Of a stretch of DNA of 64,000 nucleotides, positions 29,793 to 43,427 are shown one piece after another. The notes under the pieces are model-generated. The model searched no databases. It saw nothing but the letters and a program-made list of their open reading frames with translations, and was not told the DNA's origin. Position numbers and translations under genes: made by a program. Source of the DNA: Amphiduros pacificus. Its lineage: Eukaryota > Annelida > Polychaeta > Phyllodocida > Hesionidae. Every line of letters starts with the position of its first letter. The first letter of the stretch is position 1. Location: assembly GCA_949316495.1 (NCBI GenBank), contig OX439003.1, positions 45,209,725 to 45,273,724 of the forward strand, read 5' to 3'.

Positions 29793-31227
29793 CTGTAAGA
29801 AATAAATATAGCATGTATACTCATATCAAAACAGAGGTAACATACTAAATATATCCAACTATAATATCATTCAATACCATAATATTATCATTAGGAGGTA
29901 AAAGGGAAGGTACTCAATAGTCCACACAATTTATATGTAATTAGGGCATGAGAGGTGGATTCGTGGGTTTAAGTTGATATCAGCATATCTTGGGGTAACA
30001 ATTAAACAATTCTCCTTGTATCTGATTTCGAAAGGTATCATTAATCTAAATCTATTTTTATCAATAGCAGCTCCAAATTTTAATATTAAATACCAAATGT
30101 GATTTTTACTTAAACGTTTTAGGCAATTATCTATTGCCTATAATTTGCACATAATTTCCAGGACCAATTACTTCCCTGAGTTTATGTTCCTTGTGATATG
30201 CAATGTAAAGTGTCATGTTCCCATACGAATACTTACAAAATTGGTGTGCATTATCTTCTAATATTCTGTGCATGTATTATAACATAAAGAGGTAAATTTG
30301 CAAACTTGGCTTATATTCGTTAAGATTGAAATCCATAAAATTAATAACACCCTTTAAATTAATCAAACATAATTTTGACTGTCACTTTCATTGAGGGAAT
30401 AAAATGTTTCTTTCGGACAAATTCATTTGATTTTTAACACCTATTTTCACTCAATTTCACAAGAGATTGTATATTTTACTTACCTGGGTAAACTCCAACA
30501 CATAAATATTTCATTTCAATGTACTTGTAAGTTCCATAACATGGATCTCCCTCCACTTTATTCTTCACTTGAGAAATTGATAATTCACATAGTTTAACCC
30601 CATTACAAATCCCATAAATTATAGAGCTGCCAGATATACAGTTAACTGAGTCTTTATGAGATTGTCCATAGGGGCATACTTTATCATCTGGTTGTGTTCT
30701 ACCAAAGTTGGCAAAGGTTACAGATATCAGTTGATATTCTGGACATGCTATCTTGTGTGAAGAACTATCCTTGCCACAAATGATGGCAACAAATTCTGAA
30801 AATGAATGAAGTGATAATGAAATTAATCATGTATCAAAACATGTTTAACGATCAATTGTAATGATGAGATTGTAATGATGTGACCCATATTATTCCCTTA
30901 GCTGCTACATGACAAATAAGAACTGCCCAGAACTATAGATGTATTATAACAAGAACTGCAGATATGGTACGTATATTTCGCAGTATATTTCATGGTGGTT
31001 CTGCCTCACTGTTCTACATTTCTTACCAAATCAAATGTATGTAGATTCTTAATCAGTAATAGTGAAATTGTAAATTGGGAACAAAGAATTAGATGACTTT
31101 CTGAAGATCTTATAAAATGAGGCTTACCCTCTCCCACTATTGTATTTGAATTCACATTTGAAGCAGCCTGTGTAATAATAGCAATGAGACACAGAATGTA
31201 TTCCTTTATTCCAAGTGAACAACACAT
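29365..31227 (-). CDS. gene 3: SUEL-type lectin with conserved eight-cysteine C-terminal domain
   Basis: Three predicted exons on the minus strand: 31227-31128, 30795-30484 and 29792-29365, totalling 840 bases (279 residues plus stop). Both introns are phase 1. Order: a signal peptide, a SUEL/rhamnose-binding lectin domain (Gal_Lectin family, binding galactose or rhamnose) and a C-terminal domain of about 142 residues with eight cysteines that is shared with gene 4. The start is the ATG at 31227; a GTG two codons upstream is in frame but not a credible start. The product is likely a secreted glycan-binding protein. ATTAAA at 29323-29318 (minus) could be the polyadenylation signal. Confidence 0.82.
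30484..30795 (-). CDS. gene 3 exon 2: SUEL lectin domain
   Basis: Acceptor CATTTTCAG ends at 30796; donor GTAAGT starts at 30483. Phase 1-1. It holds the family hallmarks: ISVTFANFGRT near the start and GDPCYGTYKYIEMKYLC at the end, with the conserved cysteines. The exon lacks an internal ATG near its 5' end, so simple ORF calling misses it. Confidence 0.9.
31128..31227 (-). CDS. gene 3 exon 1: signal peptide
   Basis: Encodes MCCSLGIKEYILCLIAIITQ, with a hydrophobic core and likely cleavage after QAA. The donor GTAAGC is at 31127, phase 1. Confidence 0.75.
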
Positions 31228-31249
31228 CTCCACTGGCTTGTCACACCTA

Positions 31250-34200
31250 AAATAGGATTTTCATCATAACAGGTTAAACATCTTAAGACTGAGATAATAT
31301 TTGTTTTAGGTTACCTCAAAAGGAACAGATATAAATAAAATATATGCTTTTTACTTCCTCATGAAATGAATATATTAAACTTAGGGAAATAGATGATGTT
31401 CAGATTTCACTGATAGCCCCAAATAATCTGTCCACAACAACCATGCCGTTTAAATCAATCCAGCTTCATTATATTATCACAGTTGGCTTACACGCAGACA
31501 TAAAGATGATAAAATTTAAAAAACACTTGATTCTCATTCAAACATTTCATATATTAGTTTCTGAAGAGGTTGATGATTTAGTGGCTTTCTGAATCACCAG
31601 AGAACTCGAGAATTGATTACTATTATGATGTCATCAGTTGAATTGAATGTATGTTGATTCATAACTATTATTTGATTATATACCTTCATTTCCATGCTCA
31701 CAACTATATAATTAAAAGGTTTCGAATATATTTAATTGTTTCCTTTAATGACATTATATATATTTAGCAGAGATATGAACTTCCAAGAGATTTCTTTTGT
31801 CTTTTATTTCATGTTTCTTTAGTCTTTTATTTCATGTTTCTTGAAATGTGTTCATTGATTCAGATTATTTTGTTTGTATCCATCAACCACCATAAATATT
31901 ACATAATAATTCCACAAAATGAATATATGAAAGTATTATTCTCATTGTATATAAAAATGCTAAAGTAATCCACCAGCTGGCATGCCGATCAGACTTTTGT
32001 ATAGAAACAAAAAAAAATCTAATTTGAATACTATCACTACTCTGCTCAAGTAGTATTCAATTACTACCTCTGCAGTCATTGCCCTGTGTTTGATCTCATT
32101 CAAAGTTTGGAAATTCCTGAGTCATAAATACTAGCCTTGCTCACAAAAATATCATTAAATCTGACCAACATTAGGTCATAAACTGAATCGGTGTCTGGCT
32201 CATATACTGATCAATCAGTACAACTGCTAATACAAAACAAATCTATTTATATTCTGTCATCGATGAGTTGTATTTTTGTGAATACTAATGAATTGTGCTG
32301 GATTTTGTGCGCACATTTATGGCTTTGGTAGCAGGGACTGATATGATAGAGAACTCTATCATGATAGAGAACTCATGCTCCTGGTATACTATCACATAAG
32401 AATCAACTAATATTTGTTATTTTGTAATATATAAAGTCAATTTTCAAAAGGGACTTTGCCAGATGATCCAAGGTACTGACAGGGAATTGAATGTGAATTT
32501 GTTTTAAACAATATGAATCTGGAGTACATGGATACAGAAAGCAAGGCTGAAAGAAACTACAATCCTTCCATATGTGTATATATAACACATTAATATGTAC
32601 ATATATATGTTGAGGTGGGTGATTTTGATCTTCTAGACTTGCCGTTCGTCTCCCTGTCTTATTGACTACAAATGTCACGATGTAAATGTGTAATGAGGCA
32701 TATGAATCACAAACTATGCTGATGACTTCACTCAGTATATAGCTAATAGCAAAGAGATTAGACAGATGTTGACTTACACATCTAGGGCGATGTGGTGATG
32801 TCACTGTACCCAAAGTATAATACAATAATAAAGCATGATGTCTTCCCTTTTTTGTCTTTGTCTAAATATTGGTATCCAATAAAAACTAATGTGAATGTGG
32901 ATGATAAATTAGTGCAAAAACATGACATTGGAATCGCAAATAATAATAAAAATATAGTAAAGCTGAATGAATGTGAAAAGGTATCAAATAAATATTAACA
33001 AATCCATGTAGATATAGATGTCACAATATGATAAATACTGAAATAGGAAATTTTTGAACAGACTTAAACAGGCAATATACATCACACTTTAAAAGACACT
33101 AAATCAAACTTTAAAAATCACTAAATCATAGTAAATGTAGTGTCTTTGCTGGGCAATGAAGCCAACCCAATAATATTCTTTCCTTAAAACTTAATCAAGC
33201 AAATTTCCTTTTAGAATGATATAATCAAGGAGTGTCAAGGGTGTCAAATCTTTCATATTTCTGACCTCAAAATATTCATTTCAAGTATTATTAAAACCAA
33301 GATTGATATTTTTGACTGCGAAAGAGGTTGTTTGACATGAAACACATCCAGACTTATCTTCACTTTTTAACAAAGAAGAGTATTAAGACATATTTCGATA
33401 AATGAATTGTAACTTTTACAGTGTAGGATTTATATCATGAGCTTGCTATTCAAAGCTTCATTCCACTTACACTTCATCATATATTTCATCAATGTCTTAA
33501 TACATTTCTTATATTCTGTTTGATTAAATATGTTCCTTTTATACCTATATAAAAGAGGGAAATCCCTGAAATATAGTGACTGCAGTTGCTACAGCTTTTT
33601 CGTTGCCGTACATAGGAGCTATCTATGCAGACACTTTGGGAAACTTTTTGATTGTATATCGTATATTTCAACATACCTTTCTCTCAATCTTCACAACATC
33701 ATATTAGCTGCCTGCTGTATTATCCATAAAAACATATATATCATTATACGAGGGGGCTTATTTTTCTACTTAAAGTAAGTGCAACGTTTAAATATTGATT
33801 AACATGATGCATTTGACATTTACTAATGACCAGTCCATGACATTGTTGAATGGAGAAGGTTGGAAATTAATGCCATAAACATGGATGGCACAATAACCAT
33901 TTTGAAAGGGTGCATATTTTATTAGACAGGTACGTTTGAATGCATAGAAGCAAAGAGTGTATTTTTACAATTTTGGAATATGGGCCTTGATTGGTCAATG
34001 ACGTATGGCAACTTTCAGTAACATTTGTTTATATTTAACAAACCTTTCAGCTTCACATCAGGTTTGATCGAAGTCTGCCACTGCGACTCTAAATGTCTTC
34101 TGTGAACACATCAGCGAGAATGAGTGACATAGCGCATCTTGAAATTGACGGACTTTTTTTCCAATTTCTATTTAGTATTAATGTGTTTTTCTGTGCAGTA

Positions 34201-35509
34201 TTCTATATATTTTCATAAACTAACCCCCAATAAGCTGGCATTTTTATATTATTTAAAAAAAACAACTTAGTATTATAGTATTTTCCTCTGTTTTCCCTTA
34301 GAGATTGACCACAAATCTATAAATTGCTCTCAAATTGTTAATTATGAACAGATTTTGATGAATAAGGACTCGTATTTGAAAGATGTAGATGATAGGAAAA
34401 TAAAACATGTAGATAATTTCGTGGAAATAGGCTTTCTATTTTTAAGGTCATCGAAAGGTTACTTCAAGGTCACTAGCAATATTTGATCAAAATAGCCTAA
34501 GAAGGTTGACATTCGATCACATATCATGTATTCTGGGTAGTAAAAAAGTTATATCCCTATGTCTGCCATTTCTAGTGATGAGCGGCTAGAGATCTTACTT
34601 TTACAATGTCACGCACGCATAAAATATCCCAAACCACAGCAAATCTCGGGTAGTGGAAAGGATAGATGATTTTTTTATTTATTAATCGAACCTTTAACTT
34701 AAGAATTTTTATTTGTTACAACTAAATCTCATCCTGGTTTTTACAAGTTAGTAATCTGCAAGGGGGTAAAATGCAATATACAAGATAAAAGTTCAGGAAG
34801 AAAATTTATTTTCCATTCTCTTCCAGCCCATAGTTTATATCTAAATCGATATGTTTTTTAAATAAAAATATTATGATTCGAACTAGCTTAATGTTATCAT
34901 TATCAGAGGATTTACACACTGCTGTGCATTGACGTCTGGAATAACATCCATTTTAGGGAGGAAGTTAGGGAGGGAGGGAGGAGGGAGCAAACACACTCAG
35001 GCAAACACACTCAGGCAAACACACTCCGGCTGATCTTTACCTTTTAACAAATTACAATCTGAATACGTGTTTATTCCGTTTCGTCATGATATATTGTACG
35101 GCATGAATTTTAGCTTTTACCCAGTATAGGTTGATTGAAATGTATATTGGCATTATATACTATAAGTGAGTTAATCGGTTTTTAGATTATGGTATATATT
35201 TAAATGTTTTGGCCTTGTTGGAGGAATCAACATTTCACCGAATCAATATGTGTATTTCCAATACAAAACATTTCATTATCCGCCTGTGTTGTACCATAAT
35301 TGTTAAAATATCTCATATATTCTGGACATGCTGTAGTGCTATGTGCAAAAACAAATTTATCTTTCAGAAAAATCTATCTGTCATTGGGAAGTAGAGGCCA
35401 CGCTACTTGTCTTTATCAGATCCTAGAAACAAGCCCATCGGTGGAAAGTGATGAAGAGGAATTGCCTTTACCTGATAAAATAACATAAATGATTTGAGTG
35501 TTTTGTCAG
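31250..35509. other. intergenic interval upstream of gene 3
   Basis: Contains the inverted R1 copy (32036-32352) and small direct repeats (TCTTTTATTTCATGTTTCTT twice near 31798-31842; GCAAACACACTCAGG three times near 34987-35030). No credible coding exon is seen before about 35.4 kb. Confidence 0.6.
32036..32352 (-). repeat. dispersed repeat R1, copy 2
   Basis: The reverse complement of 11452-11752, with moderate divergence and small indels. Confidence 0.8.
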
Positions 35510-35590
35510 AAACGGTACACAGAATAGAGACAGCCGTCATTGGCCACCACAGGAACATTGACATCAAGAATGTTGAACAGCAGTTACAAG
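35395..35590 (+). pseudogene. unassigned protein-like remnant beside the 27-bp array
   Basis: Two adjoining frames look like protein: one with SPSVESDEEELPLPDKIT ending in TAA at 35486, the next with LSVLSETVHRIETAVIGHHR and NIDIKNVEQQLQ up to 35590. They are in different frames, so either a frameshift separates them or 35510-35590 is a phase 1-1 exon (acceptor TTTTGTCAG, donor GTGAG at 35591). I do not recognise the protein; coiled-coil tails of transposon-derived Myb-like proteins look similar (weak impression). Confidence 0.4.
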
Positions 35591-37555
35591 GTGAGAATAA
35601 CTGCCAGCAGTTGAAAGGAAAGAATAACTGCCAGCAGTTGAAAGGAAAGAATAACTGCCAGTAGTTGTAAAGGGAAAAATAACTGCCAGCAGTTGAAAGG
35701 AAAGAATACCTGCCAGCAGTTGCAAGGGAGGAATAACAGTCAGCAGTTGCAGGGAGGAATAACAGTCAGCAGTTGCAAACGAAGAATAACAGTCAGCAGT
35801 TGCAAACGAAGAATAACAGTCAGCAGTTGGCAGAAGAATAACAGTCAGCAGTTGGCAGGGAAGAATAACAGTCAGCAGTTGACAGGGAAGAATAACAGTC
35901 AGCAGTTGGCAGGGAAGAATAACAGTCAGCAGTTGAAAGGGAAGAATAACAGTCAGCAGTTGGCAGGGAAGAATAACAGTCAGCAGTTGAAAGGGAAGAA
36001 TAACAGTCAGCAGTTGCAAGGGAAGAATAACAGTCAGCAGTTGCAAGGGAAGAATAACAGTCAGCAGTTGGCAGGGAAGAATAACAGTCAGCAGTTGCAA
36101 GGGAAGAATAACAGTCAGCAGTTGGCAGGGAAGAATAACAGCCAGCAGTTGCAGACGAAGAATAACAGTCAGCAGTTGGCAGGGAAGAATAACAGTCAGC
36201 AGTTGCAGGGAGGAATAACAGTCAGCAGTTGCAAACGAAGAATAACAGTCAGCAGTTGCAAACGAAGAATAACAGTCAGCAGTTGGCAGAAGAATAACAG
36301 TCAGCAGTTGGCAGGGAAGAATAACAGTCAGCAGTTGACAGGGAAGAATAACAGTCAGCAGTTGGCAGGGAAGAATAACAGTCAGCAGTTGAAAGGGAAG
36401 AATAACAGTCAGCAGTTGGCAGGGAAGAATAACAGTCAGCAGTTGAAAGGGAAGAATAACAGTCAGCAGTTGCAAGGGAAGAATAACAGTCAGCAGTTGC
36501 AAGGGAAGAATAACAGTCAGCAGTTGGCAGGGAAGAATAACAGTCAGCAGTTGCAAGGGAAGAATAACAGTCAGCAGTTGGCAGGGAAGAATAACAGCCA
36601 GCAGTTGCAGACGAAGAATAACAGTCAGCAGTTGCAAGGGAAGAATAACAGTCAGCAGTTGCAAGGGAAGAATGACAGCCAGCAGTTGCAAACGAAGAAT
36701 AACAGTCAGCAGTTGGCAGGGAAGAATAACAGTCAGCAGTTGAAAGGGAAGAATAACAGTCAGCAGTTGGCAGGGAAGAATAACAGTCAGCAGTTGCAAA
36801 CGAAGAATAACAGTCAGCAGTTGCAAACGAAGAATAACAGCCAGCAGTTGCAAACGAAGAATAACAGTCAGCAGTTGGCAGGGAAGAATAACTGCCAGCA
36901 ATTGCAAACGAAGAATAACAGTCAGCAGTTGCAAACGTAGAATAACAGTCAGTAGTTGCAAGGGAAGAATAACAGTCAGCAGTTGCAAGGAAAAAATAAC
37001 AGTCAGCGGTTGGCAGGGAACAATAACAGTCAGCAGTTGCAAGGGAAGAATAACAGCCAGCAGTTGCAAACGAAGAATAACAGTCAGCAGTTGCAAGGGA
37101 AGAATAACAGTCAGCAGTTGCAAGGGAAAAATAACAGTCAGCGGTTGGCAGGGAACAATAACAGTCAGCAGTTGCAAGCGAAGAATAACAGTCAGCAGTT
37201 GGCAGGGAAGAATAACAGTCAGCAGATGCAAGCGAAGAATAACAGTCAGCAGTTGGCAGGGAAGAATAACTGCCAGCAATTGCAAGTGAAGAATAACAGT
37301 CAGCAGTTGCAAGGATAGAATAACAGTCAGCAGTTGCAAGGGAAAAATAACAGTCAGCGGTTGGCAGGGAACAATAACAGTCAGCAGTTGCCAGCGAAGA
37401 ATAACAGCCAGCAGTTGAAAGGGAAGAATAACTGCCAGCAGTTGCAAAGGAAAGAATAACAGTCAGCAATTGCAAGGGAAGAATGACTGTCAGCAGTTGC
37501 AAGGGAAGAATAACTGCCAGCAGTTGCAAAATGAAAATAAACGCCAGCTGTTGCA
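35576..37555. repeat. 27-bp minisatellite with 456-bp higher-order repeat
   Basis: About 73 copies of CAGTTGCAAGGGAAGAATAA plus CAGTCAG-type ends, mostly 27 bases with some 24-25-base units. A block starting AGGGAGGAAT at 35751 recurs 456 bases later at 36207 with the same order of variants, so the array also grew by higher-order duplication. Minus-strand and plus-strand frames of 627 and 415 codons are open because units are stop-free and mostly multiples of three. Confidence 0.95.
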
Positions 37556-37790
37556 GAGAGGGAAAAGGGATCGTCAACAACAGCATCGCAATGAGAGAAC
37601 GACACAAGTGGTACGACCAATGGCAAATGGAAATGGCAATGACAGGTTATTTATCCCTTGCCTAAGGCCATCCTGTAGCGTACTTGGTTCTTCTCACTTC
37701 AGAAAACTTCCCCGCACACTGGGTAAAATTGATTTTGGCATTGATTATTGGAATCAGTTGAAAGCTGAGCGTTTAGACTTTCACGAATAA
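37470..37790 (+). pseudogene. ORF emerging from the 27-bp array, unknown product
   Basis: The frame leaves the array as NENKRQLLQRGKRDRQQQHR and continues 65 non-repetitive codons (LFIPCLRPSCSVLGSSHF, IDFGIDYWNQLKAERLDF) to a TAA at 37788. The basic, Gln-rich start could be a coiled coil. Together with 35395-35590 it may be what is left of a gene invaded by array expansion. No family recognised. Confidence 0.35.
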
Positions 37791-37799
37791 TGCCACCAA

Positions 37800-40380
37800 T
37801 GTATTGTTCCACATGAATAAATGAATGGATGAATGAATTCTTATCGACATCATTCAGTACCATTAAGGCATGCATTAAACATCGCCCAACGACCTCACAG
37901 CTCTGTAGATCAATTTGTATTTGTGATGCCTGCAAATTGCTTCATAAATGATATAAATCCTTTCTCGGAGCAGAGATGAGCAGATAATATATTCCAGCCA
38001 ATCAAAATGCATGTTTTGAATTGTGATCGCGATGGCTAGTATTTGTAATGTTATTCAAAATAGCAGCCGAATCATGAGTCGATTCTTATTTACTTTCAAA
38101 TAACTATGATCGATTATATTTCTACAGATATAAGATTTAAAGACTTAACCTTATGCAGTAATATTGAGCAGATAATCTAAACATTATTTCCTTATTGTCC
38201 TAAAGATGAGACTTAATCTGTCATGATAGACATGTGGTTTTAATCAACCACATTAGAGAATGGTGAAAAACACCTTTTTACAAATTCTGAATGAAGACAT
38301 TTAAGAAGATAGATGGATTCTTTTTGATTAGTCCGATACCGGGGGTTGCACACATCAAAGTCACCATAGAAAATATCCATCCACCAAAAAAAACCCTTTA
38401 GAATCATGATCTGCCTGCAACCCAAACATAGAATAGGTTGGGTCTCAGCCATGTATCTACATATAATAGTACTATATATAAACTTAGGGCATGAAAACTC
38501 TTGCACCACATTTCTATCAATCTGATGTATCAGGTTAGATTAAAAATAGTCAGATACACCCTAAAAATGATACAATGCTAAGATAGCAAAGCCTTTTTAG
38601 AAACTTATGCATCATTGAAATATTTATATCATGGAGTTGAAATCTTTCTTCCAAGAGAAATGAGAAAAAACCGATGACTGAGTGGTGCAATACCCGGTAA
38701 TAATAGTTGTTCTCTATTAAATTTATAAATTAAGCACCCCCTGGTGTTGCTCATAATATTTGCAAAGACCGACAAGACATTGTCACACCCTACAGGATTA
38801 AAATAGTATTCTGTGGGACACTTTTCATTTCTATAATTCCCTCAACTGGATCTGCTTTAATACAGGTGATCTTAAATTTGGGCAGAGATAATAGTCAGTG
38901 AAAGGCTAGGGTAAGTTTTGAACCACTGATTATAAGGATTGGACGGCATAGAACAGACATATTCACACTTCAAGGTCATGATAGTAAAATTAATAACTTT
39001 ATACATGGATTAGAAATGTTCTTTCCAAGGTTGTGATTTCAGCTTTCTCCATTTAGTTGCATATGACAGAAAGGAGAAATTACATTGCATCACACAATTT
39101 CGGCACTATCTTAGCTTTTCAGATGCCCTGTGTTTAGAATTAAAGTTGAAAACATTAACGTATAGCAATGTATGGTTCTCATGCAATGTGTGGTTCCCAT
39201 GGTTCCTGTGCATGTATGTTTCTAATGTCAATATAATAGTACTTATAGTGCATATTGTAAAAGAGCATAATTTTGTTTGTATGATCTGAGACTTTTATTA
39301 GTTATTTTACCGTGTCATGAACGGATGAAGAGGGAGGATGTCGAGTTCTTACTGAATGGCTTCTGTGTGTGCCCTTTTTGGTACAAACCACAAAACATAT
39401 AAATGGCACCTAAATATAGTCCATTAACAGAATCCGTGTGTTTAATAGGTATCTGTTTTCAAATTCGAAAATGTTGGATCAATTTTGAATATCAGTCAAT
39501 GTTTGAGTCAGAATAGTCAGTACTGATTTCTAATATCAAATATTATTTCTAATATCACATAATATCTAAGTGTAATGATATCCAATTGAATGTCACGTAT
39601 AAACTAAATTCTTTTAAGTGACTTGAAATTTAAACTATTTCGGCACTATCTTAGCTTAGCGGTGTCAGGAATGGTACAACTTATTCAAAGATTATCACTA
39701 TATGACAGTCACCAATATTTAATTCAATGTTGAGACGGTTAAAGTTTGGCAATAGATATACAGTACCAAAATACACTTATAGTAATTAGTAAAATATATA
39801 TTTAAATATAACTGAGGTTTTCGTTTTGTTTGTTTCAAAATGTAAATATTGTATGTATGGTATATATTATCCAATAAATAGGGGTTAGCATCTCGTATGT
39901 TAACATACATATTGAACGTTCTGAGGTAAAACATCTGTTCTCTTATTCATCAGTTCAGAGTTTGTCATATCCTGTTTGATTTAGTTATAACAGTTACTAT
40001 GTTCTACAGTTCATATATAATCAGACTCCACAATTTATATATATATAGTTCATTTTATTTGACATAATTTGTTCCATGTGTCTTATATGGCACTTTTATA
40101 TAATATTATTGAGCATGTTATAGTCTGTATGACATATATATTTTGTTCCAGATCATATGGAACACCTTTTCTATGCCGTGAGGATTCATTTCTCGAGGGA
40201 GGGGGTTTTAACTCAGTCAAATTGAACATCACTATTCTTATATTACAGAGTGTGGGTAAGTTAGTTGGCATCGTACAAGATTCATGTGCAACTCATGTCC
40301 TCGCCAGTGGTGGACCCGAGACTCCATCAGTACATGGTCTGGTCATGCAAGATTGACATTAGTTAGACGTACAAGTAATT
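37800..40380. other. intergenic interval, no gene seen
   Basis: AT-rich sequence without long ORFs, terminal repeats or exons I can support. CGGCACTATCTTAGCTT occurs twice (39099 and 39642), the only repeated word noted. Confidence 0.55.
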
Positions 40381-40667
40381 TGTTTGTTTTTTTGTATGGG
40401 GTTTAACATCACTTTCAACATTATTTCAGTCATTTCGTGATGAGACCTACTTGTAGCAGATATAGAGCTGCCTCACTGAATTGTCATGTCGCAGGTCCTT
40501 GACATGACAACCCACCCGGTCACAGATTTACAAGGACAACGGGTTAACCCTTTAGGCACGGGCATCAGCTCATACGGGAAATTGTATCATGGGTTCAATC
40601 TCCACAGAGGAACTAATGAGCTAATAAGCTGGCGCTCTAACCAACTGCGCCACGGCCCGTGGCCCCC
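40381..40667 (-). mobile_element. SINE family 1, full-length copy a
   Basis: Reading on the minus strand: GGCCACGGGCC, a perfect A box (TGGCGCAGTTGG), a slightly decayed B box, a body with GGGTTAACCCGTTGTCC, and a tail with ATGACTGAAATAATGTTGAA ending in a CAAACA-rich run. Confidence 0.88.
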
Positions 40668-40679
40668 CATACAATTAAT

Positions 40680-40900
40680 GCTAGTTAGACATTATATTAT
40701 GTTACTTAGATCTTAACTAATACTAGTTAGACATTAAATAATGTTAGATATTATCTATTGCTAGTTAGACATTATGTAATGCTCGTTAGACATTAAGTAA
40801 TATAAGTTAGACATTATGTCTTGTTAGTTAGACATTAACTAATGCTAGTAAGACATTATGTAATGCTCGTAAGACATTAACTAATGCTAGTTAGACAATT
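40680..40900. repeat. 21-bp tandem repeat
   Basis: About ten degenerate copies of TTAGACATTAACTAATGCTAG, directly beside the SINE tRNA-end flank. The SINE probably landed at its edge, because GCTAGTTAGACAT also occurs at 40679. Confidence 0.88.
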
Positions 40901-41129
40901 CAATTCCTCATTTCGGTTCAATGTTCCCAGTTAAAACATCATTTATATCCAGTTAAGGCACAAAATGGTACAATTCAAGCTCTATTATCATTTTGTAACA
41001 ATGGGATCACCAAAATAATTGGTACAAAATATAAATGAGGTAAGAAAACATCAGCAAACATTGGTGAACGCAGCAACCCGAGCTCATTATGAGTGAACTA
41101 CCTGTAACTATAAACTTCTGCTCAAAGCC

Positions 41130-41560
41130 TCATATCGATATTTCACATAACTGAAATGCTTTATGTTGCTGAGTTATGACATTAAATTCAAAGTACACAA
41201 CATCAAATAAGTCCAGTGGGCAACTAAGGCGGCATGTATCAGCCTCACCCTCTGTGATGACTTCTTGCAGTTGGCATTGCTTGGCAATGGTCTTAGTCTG
41301 GCACTGGTCTCTTACGATGACAAGTAAATATGGTTCACTGCAAAAAAAACCTTTGAGAGTAACACTAAAAGTTAAACCTTTGTGACGTTCATGTAATATG
41401 AGGCCAAACCAAGCTGCGCCTTGGCTGAGGTCCACGTGGACACATTGCCCCGCTGTCCCATCATGCAACACGGACTGGTCCACGGTCCCATATGGCATAG
41501 CTGAGGATGGCTTAATCGGGCAAGACAGCTTCCCATTAATAAAATCTGATATCCGGAAAC
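41130..41560 (-). CDS. gene 4 exon 3: conserved C-terminal domain
   Basis: Acceptor GATACTTACAG ends at 41561, phase 1; stop at 41132-41130. Key stretches are AAWFGLILHERHK, SCPLDLFDVVYFEFNV and the terminal CEISI. All eight cysteines match gene 3. One codon longer than gene 3 exon 3. Confidence 0.88.
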
Positions 41561-43361
41561 CTGTAAGTATCCAATTATAAAACACGTATTAAAATATATA
41601 TCCTTGATATGACAACCCATCCGACCACAGATTTATAAGGACAATGGGTTAACTCTTTGGCACGAGCCTCAGCTCATGTGTGAAATTGTATCATGACTTT
41701 AATCTCGGCACGAACGGGGATCAAACCCACGACCTTTGGATCACCACAGAGGACCTGGTGCTAAGAAGCTGGCGCTCTAACCAACTATGCCACGGCCCGT
41801 GGCCTTCTAAGGGTTAGAAATGTGGGGAATAAGAGTGATTTGTATAATGTTGCATGGAGCTATCCATGTGACACGTAAAATGGGCTGAGTTATGTAAATG
41901 GAGATACCCAAGAATAAGGACACAACCTTATTTTTTTTCATTTGCATTCCTTTCAGCACATTTTTCTAAATAAGGTCAGATACAAGCCCGGGAAATAATG
42001 TCCTCCTCTTATCGAAGAGTGACTGGGATCTTTCTTTTGTAATATTACATAGGTAAAACATCGGCTTTTGCAATGCATTCTCCCATCAATTCGTCAACAG
42101 TGTGACGAGCATGTACTGCCTAATCACGTCAATAATTGACGTACTGGGAGGCAACATTCATTGCATGTGGACGAGTACACCAGAACAAATTAAACCGTCA
42201 TCAATTAGCCTATATCAGGGAGTTCAGAACTGTTGTACACTACTATACATCTATACATGTAATATACATCTATACATGTAATATCATGTAATATGTAAAA
42301 AAGTTCATTAAAAAACGTGACCAGACATTACATGATATATAGCCTACTACGATGGGGGCCTACGTCAGCACGTCTCATATGGACGTGCCTGCCCATTTGA
42401 CCCTCGTCACTTTAGTGCCTCGTCACTATAGGACGTATGCATGGAGAATATGTTGGGCTTTTGGCAACCAGTTGTTAGACAGCTCAGTAAGAGAAACACC
42501 CGAAATTGGGTTTAAACCCTGGACGGAAGCAAAGTAGACAGACATCTTACCAACTAAACCATGCCCCGACCATGGTTTACGTCATTGAAACAAAACACAA
42601 AACTTTACTAAAATTATTGTTGTTTGATCATGTTCTTGAGTTCAAATGAGGTGGTCGCTGTGAAAGATCTCTTACGGACTTCATACGGAATGGGTTGTAT
42701 GGAGCCCATTCATATGATAGTATTTTCTGGCTTCAGCGGGCAGCGCTGCTGGAAACCATTTTAAGTTCTTCAACTTTTCCGAGATAAAGTCATACTTCAG
42801 GAGCTTGTCCCCCTCCCCCTCACAACAGTTCTGCAATCACAGTCAGATTTAAATCTATGCACTTCGGATCCCGGCTAACAATCTATTGTCTAATGTTGAA
42901 TGACCAGAAGCATGTGCCTCGGTCTTGCCCCCGGGGTCCTGTCTGTATTTTTTGTTTTGTTTTTTTTTTTCATCAAGGGAAATTTCTTATCAGAGACAAA
43001 TTTGTAACTGGAAAGTAACTATTTTTGGAAAAACTTTTCACCTGGGCGTTCAATATCATTACCTCTTCTGATTTATTCCAAGGTCGCTGACAACATTATC
43101 AGATATAGTTTTATATCTATATCTCCCACGGAAATGGACGTGTGAATAATATCGCTTTTAAAGTGAGTCTTTTTACCACATATTTCAGTCTTGTTTTCCA
43201 TTTCATTTTTCATATGGTACTTTTCATATGGTCATATATTCAATCCACTTCACCCAATCATTGTACGACCCATTAGCTTCAATCGATAGTACAAAATCAA
43301 TTCTGTCAACCAAGCACTTTTCGCCAAAGGAATGAACTGTCGCTATATAATGGACAAATTT

Positions 43362-43427
<66 letters not shown>

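Noticed and set aside
31228-31233. Upstream start of gene 3 at 31233
   Set aside because: The codon there is GTG; the first ATG in frame is at 31227.
32403-32825. 140-codon minus-strand ORF
   Set aside because: No splice context, domain or composition typical of protein; it overlaps AT-rich sequence next to repeat R1.
35564-37447. 627-codon minus-strand ORF as a gene
   Set aside because: Pure 27-bp minisatellite; no splice structure, signal or non-repeat coding context on that strand.
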